A stretch of DNA of 64,000 nucleotides from Bacillus sp. FJAT-42376 (GCF_003816055.1 NZ_CP033906.1:1426001-1490000); one strand, 5' to 3'. Shown: positions 34,976 through 43,969, counted from the stretch's first letter. Made by a program: numbers and translations. The notes: generated by a model from the sequence alone, not told the origin.

Positions 34976-35019
34976 ATTTTCCTCCCTCAATTCAAAATGT
35001 CAGTCCGCCAGGCTCATTT

Positions 35020-35028
35020 TATCGTATG
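35020..35028 (-). promoter_or_regulatory. Candidate mother-cell (sigma-K/sigma-E) -10 element, minus strand
   Basis: On the minus strand the sequence reads CATACGATA, an exact fit to CATAnnnTA. It is placed properly for the gene starting at 34975. Confidence 0.4.
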
Positions 35029-35066
35029 CTTCAGCTGGGCGGAACGTGCAAAAGGGATGAAACAGG

Positions 35067-35717
35067 ATGGCTTCGGATGAAAAGGGATGGTTCGAACTTC
35101 TTCAGAGGATGGAGAAAAGACTTGAAGCGATAGAGGAAACGGTCAAAAAAACACAAAGCCATGTAAATCAAACCTTCTATATTGAGCATATGGAGACAAT
35201 GAACGTTCAGCAATTAACTTATGAATTGCAAAAGGTGGATGTAAAACAGCTGAGCGGGACATTGAATATAGGAAATACGTTTTCCGCGAAGACTCACCGG
35301 CATGCCCAGCCTGAAAGACAGGTGAAAGAACCAATTTCCATTAGAATTAATGGAAAGAGCATTCCTTATGAAATGGATAATGAAAATCCTAAATCACATG
35401 AGGTCCCAGATGAAGAACGGCCGCTTTCTGCTGACTTCAGAATCGGGGACATTCATATCGGTACCGTAGAGGATGCGTCTGCTGTGAACTTCGGCAATAA
35501 CTTCCCGACCGATTTTAAAAGCAGCAAAAAGCATAACCAGGGCTTCGGCAACATCCTGGGCGACGGCAATGATATTCATGATATCCTCTCCCATCAAGAG
35601 GAAAGGGATGTCACCGAAGTCTTCAGCGAAAGTCCCGACCAGCCGGAGCCTGAGTGGCTGAAATGGCTGAAAGAGGAGCAGAAAAAAGATCAGGATGAAG
35701 AAGAGGAAGCGGAATGA
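35067..35717 (+). CDS. GerPC-like/GerPF-like fusion protein
   Basis: 216 residues. The N-terminal ~70 residues contain a coiled coil (LLQRMEKRLEAIEETVKK) and the GerPC-type strand VDVKQLSGTLNIG. Residues ~120-175 repeat the GerPF-like layout of the four neighbours (FRIGDIHIGTVEDASAVNFG, then a KKHNQGFGNILGDGND turn). The tail is acidic and Lys-rich (EEQKKDQDEEEEAE). GerPC is known as the membrane-proximal member of the GerP set. A joined GerPC-GerPF protein is unusual and suggests an adaptor for the small paralogues. AAAGGGATG-type ribosome binding site. Confidence 0.65.
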   Translation: MASDEKGWFELLQRMEKRLEAIEETVKKTQSHVNQTFYIEHMETMNVQQLTYELQKVDVKQLSGTLNIGNTFSAKTHRHAQPERQVKEPISIRINGKSIPYEMDNENPKSHEVPDEERPLSADFRIGDIHIGTVEDASAVNFGNNFPTDFKSSKKHNQGFGNILGDGNDIHDILSHQEERDVTEVFSESPDQPEPEWLKWLKEEQKKDQDEEEEAE

Positions 35718-35720
35718 ACG

Positions 35721-35765
35721 AAGGAGGGGCTGCTGAAAGATATTCTTTAGCAGCCCCTCCTTTTT
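35721..35765 (+). terminator. Terminator of the GerP-like cluster
   Basis: AAGGAGGGGCTGCT / AGCAGCCCCTCCTT stem followed by T residues. Confidence 0.9.
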
Positions 35766-35807
35766 GAGGTGGGAGGACCCAGGTTTAGTATTTAGGTTTA
35801 GTACCTC

Positions 35808-36085
35808 GGTTTAGTACCCCGGTGCCAGTCCCGTACTTTATTAGCGGACGAAAGCTCTGGCACCAACTCTGTAAACCGTTGGCGCGCAAGGGGTTGAGGA
35901 GAGGTGCCTCTGTCCCGCTTTGCGGTGAAGCAGTGCGGGACTGACCCTGTGCCAGTCCCGCAATCTATTAGCGAATTAAAGCTCTGGCACCAACCCTGTG
36001 AACCGTTTCCACGCAAGGGATTGAGGAGAGGTGCCTCTGTCCCGCTTTGCGGTGAAGCATCGCGGGACAGACCCCATCATCCCAT
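35808..36085. repeat. Tandem pair of ~130-bp structured repeats (family C), locus 2
   Basis: Two units each carry CCAGTCCCG, ATTAGCG, AAAGCTCTGGCACCAAC, a CGCAAGG(GG/GA)TTGAGGAG block and TCTGTCCCGCTTTGCGGTGA. Stem GTCCCGC...GCGGGAC encloses TTTGCGGTGAAGC. It lies between the GerP-like cluster and the ribonucleotide reductase genes; this 400-bp gap has no protein gene. Confidence 0.75.
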
Positions 36086-36120
36086 CATCCGCCACCCGTC
36101 ACCCCAGCCAAAACCCACCA

Positions 36121-37167
36121 TCATAAATCATCAAACCCATTATCCACGTTATTAACCTTCGTATACTGCCTTGATTTCTGTTCAAAGAAATCAGACTTTC
36201 CGAGGTCCACTTCTTCGTAGGCTTTGATCCACTTGAGCGGGTTTGTCCGGTAGCCTTCAAGCGGGCGGTCATAGCCGAGCTGATTGGAGCGGACGTTGGC
36301 ATAGAATTTGATGTAGTCCTCCAGGTCCTTCATGCTGATGCCATCCATTTTGTTTCCGATCATATGGCGGCCCCATTCGATTTCAAGTTCGGCTGCTTCG
36401 ACCATTGTGCTTTCGACAAAGCGTTTAAGGTCCGGTGTATCATACTCCGGATACTGGACAAGCACTTCTCTGAAAATTTTCACGAACAAATCGACGTGAA
36501 TTTGCTCATCGCGGTTGATGTAGTTGATCATTGTGCTTGTGGCCACCATTTTCTGATTGCGGGCAAGGTTGTAAAAGAAGGCAAAGCCTGAATAAAAGAA
36601 CAAGCCTTCGAGAATGACGTCGTACACAAGTGACTTCAGCAGGTTTTCCACGTTCGCATTTTCAGCGAAAGCCTTGTAGCCGTTGGTGACAAAATCGTTT
36701 CGCTTCCTCAGGATTTCCTCGCTTCGCCAATACTCGAATACTTCATCCTGCTTGCTTTTCGGGACGATGCTTGAGAGCACATAAGAGTAGGAATGATTGT
36801 GAATCACTTCCTGCTGGGCGAGCATAATCATGAGTGCGTTGATGCTTGAGTCGGTGATGTAGTCAGCGACTTTTCCGGCATAGTCGGTCTGAATGCTGTC
36901 GAGAAGGGCAAGGAGGCCGATGATTTTCAGAAAGGCATCCTTTTCGTGCTCCTCGAGATCCTTGAACTGCTTCACATCCTGGGACATGTTGATTTCAAAC
37001 GGGGTCCAGAAGTTGGAGAGCATTTTCTTATATTTTGAATACGCCCACGGATAGGCCACGTCATCCCAGTTCAAAATGTTGGAGCTCCGGCCGTTGATCA
37101 GCGCTGTGGAACGGTTCGGCGCATCCGGATCCATTATGGTCCGCTGCGAAAGAGCGATGTCTGTCAT
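36121..37167 (-). CDS. nrdB: Class I ribonucleotide reductase, small (radical) subunit
   Basis: 348 residues. Metal-ligand motifs of the R2 fold are visible in order: the Asp/Glu in LLALLDSIQTDY, EVIHNH (ExxH), the Glu in VILEGLFFYSGF, and EQIH (ExxH). The C-terminal tail NNVDNGFDDL would dock onto the large subunit. It generates the radical used to reduce ribonucleotides. It lies 12 bases after the large subunit gene, in an operon under a cobalamin riboswitch. The subclass name (NrdB or NrdF) is not certain. Confidence 0.9.
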   Translation of the reverse strand: MTDIALSQRTIMDPDAPNRSTALINGRSSNILNWDDVAYPWAYSKYKKMLSNFWTPFEINMSQDVKQFKDLEEHEKDAFLKIIGLLALLDSIQTDYAGKVADYITDSSINALMIMLAQQEVIHNHSYSYVLSSIVPKSKQDEVFEYWRSEEILRKRNDFVTNGYKAFAENANVENLLKSLVYDVILEGLFFYSGFAFFYNLARNQKMVATSTMINYINRDEQIHVDLFVKIFREVLVQYPEYDTPDLKRFVESTMVEAAELEIEWGRHMIGNKMDGISMKDLEDYIKFYANVRSNQLGYDRPLEGYRTNPLKWIKAYEEVDLGKSDFFEQKSRQYTKVNNVDNGFDDL

Positions 37168-37179
37168 CTGTTTTTCCTC

Positions 37180-39441
37180 CTAGCTCGCACAGGAATCGCA
37201 GTCTTCGATGAGGCTTGAGGTGGAGCGGACGTAATAAGTCGTTTTCAGTCCGGCGCTCCAGGCACTCATATGAAGATCAAGCAGTTCCTTTGCTTTAATC
37301 GTGTTCAATACATAAAAGTTAAATGAAATCGACTGGTCGATATGGCGCTGTCTCGCGGCGTTCTGTTCAATGCTCCAATGCTGGTCCGTGAAATAGGCGG
37401 ATTTATAGTACCACGTCGTTTCCGGGCTTAAATCAGGTGCGGTTACCGGAATCTTGTAATCTTTCTTTTCCTCCGAATAGACCTTTTGGAAAATCGGATC
37501 GATGCTTGCGGTGCTTCCGGCAATAATCGAGGTGGACGCGTTTGGCGCGACAGCCATCAGGTAGCCGTTCCGCATACCGTTTTCCGCGATTTGCTGCTGA
37601 AGCGCCTGCCACTCATCCGATTGGTAGCCCCGGTTTTCAAAATACGTGCCGGTTGCCCAGCCTGACCCTTCAAAGGCCGGGTACGCTCCTTTTTCTTTTG
37701 CGAGTTCTGAGCTCGCCTGGATGGTTAAGTAAGAAATTTTTTCGTACAGCTGATTGGCATACTGGACGGCTTCTTCGCTTTCCCATTTGATGCCTTCGAG
37801 GGCTAAAAGATGGTGCCAGCCGAACGTGCCGAGTCCGATGGCACGGTATTTGGAATTGGTCAGCTTCGCCTGCAGAACCGGTATATCATTTAAATCGATC
37901 ACATTATCGAGCATCCGGACCTGAATCGGGATCAGTCTCTCCAATACATCCCCGGTAACCGCTTTCGCGAGGGAAATCGAAGACAGGTTGCAGACGACAA
38001 AATCGCCGGGGGTTTTGACGGTGATGATTTTTCCATCCTCTGTATATTGCTCATCCATCGTTGTCGCGCTCTGGTTTTGGGTGATTTCTGTGCAAAGGTT
38101 CGTGCAGTAAATCATGCCTGCGTGCGAATTGGCGTTCATCCGGTTCACTTCGTCCCGATAGAACATAAACGGTGTTCCCGATTCCAGCTGGCTGATCATC
38201 ATCCGCTTCATAATCTCAATCGCCGGTACTTTTTCTTTTGCTAAATCGGGATGGCGGACACATTCCCAGTATTTTTTACGGAAGCTGCCGCTGCCTTTTT
38301 TCTCGTCAAAATAATCTTCGAGGCTGAAGCCGAGTGTTTTTCTGACCTCATGAGGGTCAAATAAATACCAGTCGCCGCGTTCCTCTACCTGCTCCATGAA
38401 TAAATCCGGGAGACACACCCCTGTAAACAGGTCATGGGTGCGGAGGCGTTCGTCCCCATTATTCAGCTTGGAATCAAGGAAAGAAAAGATGTCTTTATGC
38501 CATACATCAAGGTATACGGCAATCGCGCCTTTCCGCTGGCCGAGCTGATCAACGCTGACTGCTGTGTTGTTCAGCTGTTTCATCCATGGGAGCACGCCGG
38601 AGGATACCCCTTTGAATCCGCGGATATCACTGCCGCGGCTGCGGATTTTCCCGAGATACACCCCGATGCCGCCGCCGCTTTTGGATAGATTGGCAATGTC
38701 TGTGTTGCTGTCAAAGATCCCCTGGAGGCTGTCATCAATCGTATCGATAAAGCAGCTGGACAGCTGTCCGACGGATTTCCCGGCATTTGATAGAGTGGGA
38801 GTTGCAACGGTCATATATAGATTGCTCAGTGCCCAGTAGGCTTCTTTGACAAGGTGAATTCTGTGCTCTGCCGGCTCACCAGCCATCAGGGTCATCGCAA
38901 TGATCATAAACCGCTCCTGGGGAAGCTCCATCACGTTCTTGCTGTAGTCGCGGGCAATGTAGCGGTCAGCAAGCGTCCGGAGACCGATATAGGTGAAGAG
39001 AAGATCACGTTCCGGCTCAATGGCCTCGCCAAGCTCGCTGATTTCTTTCGGCGTATACCTTTGCGGAATCAGGTCTCCGTAAATGCCGATGCTGTGGAGC
39101 TTATCGATCAATTCTAGAAAAGATCCGTACTTCGCCGGCCTCTCGTAGCCGCGGCTTCTGGCTGCTTCTGAATAAAGCTCGTCCAAATACAGTCGGGCAC
39201 AAAGGTAAGTCCAATCCGGCTCGAGCTCTGATATGTTCGCCAATCCTTCTAAAATGGCGAGGTTCTTCATTTGTTTTTCTGTATATGTATCTCTCGCTGC
39301 GATGGCTTCCATCAATCTCTCTGTAAAAGAAAGCAAATCCAGGTGTGGGAAATCTTTTCCCGCTTCCTCGATCCATTGCATAAAATGCTGCTGATCAAAT
39401 GGCCTTTTTACGCCTTTTTCATTCGTCATTACGGTGGTCAT
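37180..39441 (-). CDS. nrdA: Class I ribonucleotide reductase, large (catalytic) subunit
   Basis: 753 residues from the ATG at 39441, placed six to nine bases after GGAGGAGG; the frame further upstream is riboswitch sequence. Visible are ATPTLSNAGKSVGQLSSCF (first redox Cys), NLSKSGGGIGV, CNLCTEI...VCNLSSI (active-site Cys/Asn region), APNASTSIIAGSTASIDP, and the C-terminal CDSCAS thiol pair. The N-terminal ~90 residues look like a reduced ATP-cone. Reduces ribonucleoside diphosphates together with NrdB. Confidence 0.93.
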   Translation of the reverse strand: MTTVMTNEKGVKRPFDQQHFMQWIEEAGKDFPHLDLLSFTERLMEAIAARDTYTEKQMKNLAILEGLANISELEPDWTYLCARLYLDELYSEAARSRGYERPAKYGSFLELIDKLHSIGIYGDLIPQRYTPKEISELGEAIEPERDLLFTYIGLRTLADRYIARDYSKNVMELPQERFMIIAMTLMAGEPAEHRIHLVKEAYWALSNLYMTVATPTLSNAGKSVGQLSSCFIDTIDDSLQGIFDSNTDIANLSKSGGGIGVYLGKIRSRGSDIRGFKGVSSGVLPWMKQLNNTAVSVDQLGQRKGAIAVYLDVWHKDIFSFLDSKLNNGDERLRTHDLFTGVCLPDLFMEQVEERGDWYLFDPHEVRKTLGFSLEDYFDEKKGSGSFRKKYWECVRHPDLAKEKVPAIEIMKRMMISQLESGTPFMFYRDEVNRMNANSHAGMIYCTNLCTEITQNQSATTMDEQYTEDGKIITVKTPGDFVVCNLSSISLAKAVTGDVLERLIPIQVRMLDNVIDLNDIPVLQAKLTNSKYRAIGLGTFGWHHLLALEGIKWESEEAVQYANQLYEKISYLTIQASSELAKEKGAYPAFEGSGWATGTYFENRGYQSDEWQALQQQIAENGMRNGYLMAVAPNASTSIIAGSTASIDPIFQKVYSEEKKDYKIPVTAPDLSPETTWYYKSAYFTDQHWSIEQNAARQRHIDQSISFNFYVLNTIKAKELLDLHMSAWSAGLKTTYYVRSTSSLIEDCDSCAS

Positions 39442-39460
39442 CGCCATCCTCCTCCAAGGG

Positions 39461-39495
39461 AAAATAAAAAATCCGCTCTTGGCAATTGAGCGGAT
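39461..39495 (-). terminator. Terminator in the cobalamin riboswitch expression platform
   Basis: On the minus strand ATCCGCTC pairs with GAGCGGAT, followed by TTTTTTATTTT. It lies just upstream of the nrdA ribosome binding site, suiting control by premature termination. Confidence 0.8.
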
Positions 39496-39559
39496 CAAAC
39501 GATAGAATAAAAGAGAATCTTTTACTTCCACCGTTTCATCTTCCCAATCCCCGGGAAAA

Positions 39560-39735
39560 GCGAAACATATCCAGCATCGGCAGGTCTCCTGACTTGTGCT
39601 TTTTCCTACTTTGAGCCCTTCCCGTACCAATTCGTACAGTGGCATGCCCATTTCGTCACACTTACAGTTGCGGGGACAGTTCCGGTATCTCACCGGATTC
39701 CCTTTTAAGCTAATCGTAGCACCGTTTGCTGTGGA
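39560..39735 (-). promoter_or_regulatory. Cobalamin (B12) riboswitch
   Basis: Read on the minus strand it contains the conserved order AAGGGAATCCGGTGAGA, then CCGGAACTGTCCCCGCAACTG, GCCACTG, and the closing AAGTCAGGAGACCTGCCGAT, which includes the B12 box. With the terminator at 39461-39495 it should turn off the class I reductase when cobalamin is present. The 100 bases between hold the switching region. The 200 bases to dat show only the dat promoter. Confidence 0.93.
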
Positions 39736-39873
39736 ATATAATCAATATATAGTAGTTTAGTTGAAGTTTGTTTTCTATATCTTGTGTTTTGTATAGATAC
39801 ATATTATCGGACAAGAATCATAATTTCAACTATTTCCCCTTAAAAATATTCTTTTTTATTTGCGCCGATGTGC

Positions 39874-39903
39874 TTGACAACAACTTGGTCTACCGTTTGT
39901 AAT
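39874..39903 (+). promoter_or_regulatory. Sigma-A promoter of dat
   Basis: TTGACA (39874-39879), an 18-bp spacer, and TGTAAT (39898-39903), 36 bases before the dat start codon. Confidence 0.6.
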
Positions 39904-39938
39904 GGGAGAAACAAATCTGAAAATTCCAGAGGTGTCCG

Positions 39939-40796
39939 ATGAAAATTCTCATGAATCAGGAACTGATCGACCGAGATCAGGCGAAAGTAGATATTGAAGA
40001 CAGAGGCTATCAATTCGGAGACGGTGTTTATGAAGTGATCCGGGTTTATGATGGAGAAATATTCACAATGGATGAGCATTTAGAGAGATTGAAAAGAAGT
40101 GCCGGAGAAATCAAAATTTCGCTTCCTTATGATCTGGAGGAGCTGAAGGACCGTGTAAGGGAACTCGTTTCAGTGAACGGGGTTTGGGACGGCGGCATCT
40201 ATATGCAGGTGACGAGAGGAGTCAGCGCCAGGAATCATCTCTTTCCAGGGCCGGATGTAAACGCCCAGCTTGTCGCCTATCCCATTCCGTCGAAACGTCC
40301 GGCAGAGCTTCAAAAGACCGGGGTTGAAGTCATCACTGCGGAAGATATGCGCTGGAAACGCTGCGACATCAAAAGCCTGAATCTTCTGTGGAATGTGATG
40401 GCGAAGCAGGAAGCGTCGGATGCCGGCAAATATGAAACGGTTTTTGTGCGGGATGGAGTGATTACGGAAGGAAGCTCCACCAATTTTTACGCGGTAAAGG
40501 ATGGAACCGTCTACACCCATCCAGCCAATAACTTTATTCTGAACGGCATCACCCGCCTGAAAATTATCGAAGCATGCCGGAATGCCGGAGTAAAGGTTGT
40601 GGAAAAAGAAATCCCGGCAGCTGATCTCGATCAGTATGAAGAAGCCTTTATTTCCTCGACCACCATCGAAGTCATGCCGGTTGTCAAAATCGACAGCCGC
40701 CCATTCAGCAGCGGAAGGCCGGGACCTGTCACCTTGTCCATTCAAAAAGCCTTCAGAGACCTGCTTCCAGACCGGGAAAAGAATAGAATGGTATAA
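39939..40796 (+). CDS. dat: D-alanine aminotransferase
   Basis: 285 residues, fold-type IV PLP enzyme, the length of Bacillus Dat. Visible are DRGYQFGDGVYEVIRVYDG at the N-terminus, the PLP lysine in MAKQEASDAGKYETVF, ITEGSSTNFYAV, and the phosphate-binding NGITRLKIIE. It interconverts D-alanine and D-glutamate for cell-wall synthesis. It continues the yheN-dat-nhaX-nhaC order of B. subtilis, but about 20 kb of other genes separate it from yheN here. Followed by a strong terminator. Confidence 0.95.
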   Translation: MKILMNQELIDRDQAKVDIEDRGYQFGDGVYEVIRVYDGEIFTMDEHLERLKRSAGEIKISLPYDLEELKDRVRELVSVNGVWDGGIYMQVTRGVSARNHLFPGPDVNAQLVAYPIPSKRPAELQKTGVEVITAEDMRWKRCDIKSLNLLWNVMAKQEASDAGKYETVFVRDGVITEGSSTNFYAVKDGTVYTHPANNFILNGITRLKIIEACRNAGVKVVEKEIPAADLDQYEEAFISSTTIEVMPVVKIDSRPFSSGRPGPVTLSIQKAFRDLLPDREKNRMV

Positions 40797-40804
40797 CGGA
40801 CGAT

Positions 40805-40835
40805 TAACCCCCTGGAAATTGTGTTCCAGGGGGTT
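40805..40835 (+). terminator. Terminator of dat
   Basis: AACCCCCTGGAA / TTCCAGGGGGTT stem with a following T-rich stretch. Confidence 0.85.
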
Positions 40836-40937
40836 GAACATTTTTTCATTTCAACACATTGATGAAACCGCTTCTGTAAGCTTTTTCATCGATTTGAGGT
40901 ACAATGAAAGAATCTCACTGAAAGGTGCAAACACGAA

Positions 40938-41738
40938 ATGAAAAGTGTAAAACTGATAGCAGCCGTTTCATTGGCCGCAGGCATCGTATGGATAGGCGGT
41001 TTAGGATACACGATGAACAGCCAGTTTTTTCAGCAGCCTGCACCTCCCCCTAAAACAGATCCAAAAGAAGTGAATTCAAAGCCCGTTAAACAGAAGGATG
41101 AATACCTCGTGGTCGGCCTCGGCGATTCTCTGACCCGCGGAATCGGTGACGGAGACGGAAAAGGGTATGTCGGCTATTTAATGGATCATCTCAGAAGCAA
41201 GTCAAAAGAGAAGGTCCAGCTTTCGAACCTGGCGATCAGCGGCCTTAAATCACCCGGGCTCGAAAAGCAGCTTAAGCAGCCTGAAATTCAGCGTCAAGTC
41301 AGCGAAGCCGATGCCATCGTGATGACAATCGGGGGAAATGACTTATTCGCGGGCGGACAAGTCATGAATAACCTGTCCAGCGAATCGGTTGAGCAAACAA
41401 GAACGGCTTTCCTGAACCGGCTTGGCGGAATCTTTAAGCAAATCCGCACGATCAATCCGGATGCGACCATCTTTTATGTTGGCCTGTATAATCCGTTCAA
41501 TGATCTTTCAAGCGGCTCCATGACCTCGTCCATTGTGAGAGACTGGAATTATTACACCGCAAAAGAAGCAGCAAAGTATAAGAAAACGATTGTCGTTCCT
41601 ACCTTTGATCTGTTTGAACAGAATGTGAATGACTACCTATACAGCGATAAATTCCACCCGAACAGCGAGGGATATAAATTAATAGGAGAGCGGCTGTCCT
41701 CCCTTATGATGTTCAGCGAGGAGGGGAAGACAAAATGA
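40938..41738 (+). CDS. SGNH/GDSL-type hydrolase, membrane-anchored
   Basis: 266 residues. An N-terminal hydrophobic segment (residues ~5-25) is followed by a Pro-rich linker. Block I GLGDSLTRGIG gives the nucleophile Ser64, block III IGGNDLF gives the oxyanion Asn, and SDKFHPN gives the Asp-x-x-His pair. Such enzymes are lipases, esterases or deacetylases at the cell surface. Its stop overlaps the start of the ABC ATPase gene by four bases, so the three genes form one operon. Confidence 0.88.
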   Translation: MKSVKLIAAVSLAAGIVWIGGLGYTMNSQFFQQPAPPPKTDPKEVNSKPVKQKDEYLVVGLGDSLTRGIGDGDGKGYVGYLMDHLRSKSKEKVQLSNLAISGLKSPGLEKQLKQPEIQRQVSEADAIVMTIGGNDLFAGGQVMNNLSSESVEQTRTAFLNRLGGIFKQIRTINPDATIFYVGLYNPFNDLSSGSMTSSIVRDWNYYTAKEAAKYKKTIVVPTFDLFEQNVNDYLYSDKFHPNSEGYKLIGERLSSLMMFSEEGKTK

Positions 41739-42649
41739 CAGAGAACGTGACGCTCTCGGTAACGGGTCTGAAGAAACGGATCAAAAAGAAGGAAATCATC
41801 AAGGGTTTGAGCTTTGAGCTGCAAAAAGGAGAAGTATTCGGATTTTTAGGACCGAATGGAGCTGGTAAAACAACGACGATCCGCATGCTGGTCGGCTTGA
41901 TTAAACCGACATCCGGAAGGATTTCCATCTGCGGATATGATTTGGAGAAGCATTATACGAAGGCGATCCGGAATATCGGCTGCATTGTCGAGAATCCAGA
42001 GCTCTATCCTTATTTGAGCGGACGTGAAAATCTTGAGTATTTTAAACGGATGATTCCGGGTGTGACGATGGAGCGGATTGAAGAAGTGGTTCACCTCGTC
42101 CGGCTCGAGCACCGCATTGATGACCGGGTCAGCACGTATTCACTCGGGATGAGGCAAAGGCTCGGAATTGCCCAGGCGCTCCTAAGCAGTCCGAAAGTGC
42201 TCATTTTGGATGAGCCGACAAACGGGCTTGATCCGATGGGAATCCGGGAAATGCGCGAGTTTATCCGTTTCCTTGCTGAAAAAGAAGGATTGACCGTCCT
42301 TGTTTCTTCCCATTTGCTCAGTGAAATTCAATTGATGTGCGATAGGGTTGCCATTATGTCGAAGGGCAAGGTCCTCCGCATCGACACCGTGTCAGCCCTG
42401 CTGACAGAAAAAGAGCGGGTGATCTGGCATGCCGCCCCTCTTTCAAAAGCGAAGGAGCTGCTGGCGCAGGAAACCGCGATTCTTGCAGAGAAAGACGGGA
42501 CGATTATAACGGCTAACGACGAAGCGCAAATCGCCCGCTGGAATGAAAAGCTTATTCGCGAAGGCGTGAGCGTGAAGGGAATCGAAGTGAAGCTCCCGAC
42601 ACTGGAAGACCTGTTCATTGAGCTGACAGAAGGTGAAACCATTGATTAA
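41735..42649 (+). CDS. ABC transporter ATP-binding protein (YhcH/BcrA type)
   Basis: 304 residues. Walker A GPNGAGKTTT, signature YSLGMRQRLGIAQAL, Walker B VLILDEPTNGLDP, H-loop His in VSSHLL. The C-terminal ~80 residues form the extra domain common in the BcrA/YhcH drug and peptide exporters. Partner of the permease that overlaps its 3' end. The presence of a GDSL hydrolase in the same operon is unusual and hints at export linked to surface-lipid or polymer modification (inference). Confidence 0.92.
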   Translation: MTENVTLSVTGLKKRIKKKEIIKGLSFELQKGEVFGFLGPNGAGKTTTIRMLVGLIKPTSGRISICGYDLEKHYTKAIRNIGCIVENPELYPYLSGRENLEYFKRMIPGVTMERIEEVVHLVRLEHRIDDRVSTYSLGMRQRLGIAQALLSSPKVLILDEPTNGLDPMGIREMREFIRFLAEKEGLTVLVSSHLLSEIQLMCDRVAIMSKGKVLRIDTVSALLTEKERVIWHAAPLSKAKELLAQETAILAEKDGTIITANDEAQIARWNEKLIREGVSVKGIEVKLPTLEDLFIELTEGETID

Positions 42650-43622
42650 TCTCATATATAACGAAATGATTAAAATCGTCCGCAAAAAAAGACTGTTCAT
42701 CATTATGGGGATCATTGCAGTCCTTGCCGCCCTGTTTACCTATGCGCAAGTCAAAAAACATGAGGAAGCAGTGAAGCAAGCGGGAACTGAGGACTGGCGC
42801 ACCCAGGTGCAGCAGGAAATCATCAATACCCAAAACAGGCTGAGCTCAGGCGGCATTTCGGGCGAGTGGAAAGAATTTTTGCAAATCCGGGTCAAACAGC
42901 AGCAATATTACCTCGACCATGATATCAATCCAACAGCGCCAGGTGCGCCGACATTCATGAAAACCTTCGCAGAAAATTCAATTGATCTGCTTCTGCCGCT
43001 CATGGTCATGGTCATCGCGAGTGACCTTGTTTCATCCGAGCATACAAACGGGACCATCAAGCTGCTGCTGACGAGGCCAATCAAAAGGTGGAAAATCCTT
43101 TTAAGCAAATATTTGACGCTTCTATTAGCCATCTCTTTCATTGTCCTGTCCGTCGGAGTGCTGACGTATCTTGTTTCGGGTACCGCCTTAGGCTATGGGG
43201 GATGGAATCTGCCTGTTCTGACCGGATTTACCGTGAACGGCGGGCAGCTTGATACAAGCCAGGTCCAGATGATGAGCCTGTGGCAGTACATCCTGATGGA
43301 CTTTGGACTCGTCTGGTTCGTCGCGGTAATTGTCGGCACGCTCACATTTGCCCTTTCGTCCCTGATGAAAAGCACCGCCTCCGTTATGGGCGTCATGCTT
43401 GCCTCCCTTATAGCGGGAGCCATCCTCGCAAACATGGTTTCTGCATGGGACTCTGCGAAATATCTCTTTATGGTAAATTTAAGGCTGACGGACTACATCA
43501 GCGGCATGGCACCGCCGATAAACGGCATGACGCTCGGCTTCTCCATGACCGTCCTGACCATCTGGGCCGCTGTCGCTCTGGCCGTTTCGTTTTTCTTTTT
43601 TACGAGGAAGGATGTTTATTAA
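42633..43622 (+). CDS. ABC-2 type permease (YhcI-like)
   Basis: 329 residues. A first membrane segment at residues ~20-40 is followed by an extracytoplasmic loop of ~75 residues with several Gln/Lys, then five more membrane segments with the ABC-2 signature (SSEHTNGTIKLLLTRPIKRWKI) before segment 3. GTG start within the ATPase gene (17-base overlap). Forms the membrane part of the exporter encoded by the operon. Confidence 0.9.
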   Translation: MKPLINLIYNEMIKIVRKKRLFIIMGIIAVLAALFTYAQVKKHEEAVKQAGTEDWRTQVQQEIINTQNRLSSGGISGEWKEFLQIRVKQQQYYLDHDINPTAPGAPTFMKTFAENSIDLLLPLMVMVIASDLVSSEHTNGTIKLLLTRPIKRWKILLSKYLTLLLAISFIVLSVGVLTYLVSGTALGYGGWNLPVLTGFTVNGGQLDTSQVQMMSLWQYILMDFGLVWFVAVIVGTLTFALSSLMKSTASVMGVMLASLIAGAILANMVSAWDSAKYLFMVNLRLTDYISGMAPPINGMTLGFSMTVLTIWAAVALAVSFFFFTRKDVY

Positions 43623-43736
43623 GCAGAGGGAATCCAGATTCTTTCTCAGTGGTTGATGCTGAGCACCGGTTCAGCTGAAAAGTTGAAAGATAGGAACTTT
43701 CACTGATTATATGGGAAAACAATGCTTCATTAAAAA

Positions 43737-43766
43737 GACCAGCTGATTTACGCAGCTGGTCACTTT
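43737..43766 (+). terminator. Terminator of the GDSL-ABC operon
   Basis: GACCAGCTG / CAGCTGGTC stem followed by ACTTTT. Confidence 0.8.
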
Positions 43767-43969
43767 TCATTTGCGAAAATAGAAAAATGGATGTGAATAG
43801 AGGGGATTAGAGAAGTGGAGAAGAAAGAATTTTAAAAAATAATTAATGACTGATTTTTAATAAACGGTTTCGTTAAAAAGGGAAATTTTACTATAAAGTT
43901 AGTGGTGAAGTGATCTGTTCTCTAGGTTTACAAAAATCAGACTATTCAAGTTGTTAAAGTTGTTACTAT
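43767..43969. other. AT-rich gene-free stretch
   Basis: I see no gene or repeat here. Base composition becomes clearly AT-rich from this point to about 46.2 kb, marking the left border of the accessory island. Confidence 0.5.

Noticed and set aside
35904..36155. ORF within the tandem structured repeats
   Set aside because: Composed of the repeat units in one frame; other loci do not preserve the frame.
39442..39693. N-terminal extension of nrdA (Cys-rich)
   Set aside because: This frame is a chance translation of the cobalamin riboswitch; the proper ribosome binding site lies just before 39441.
41713..41928. Antisense ORFs in the GDSL-ABC operon
   Set aside because: Short shadows of well-supported ATPase and permease genes.
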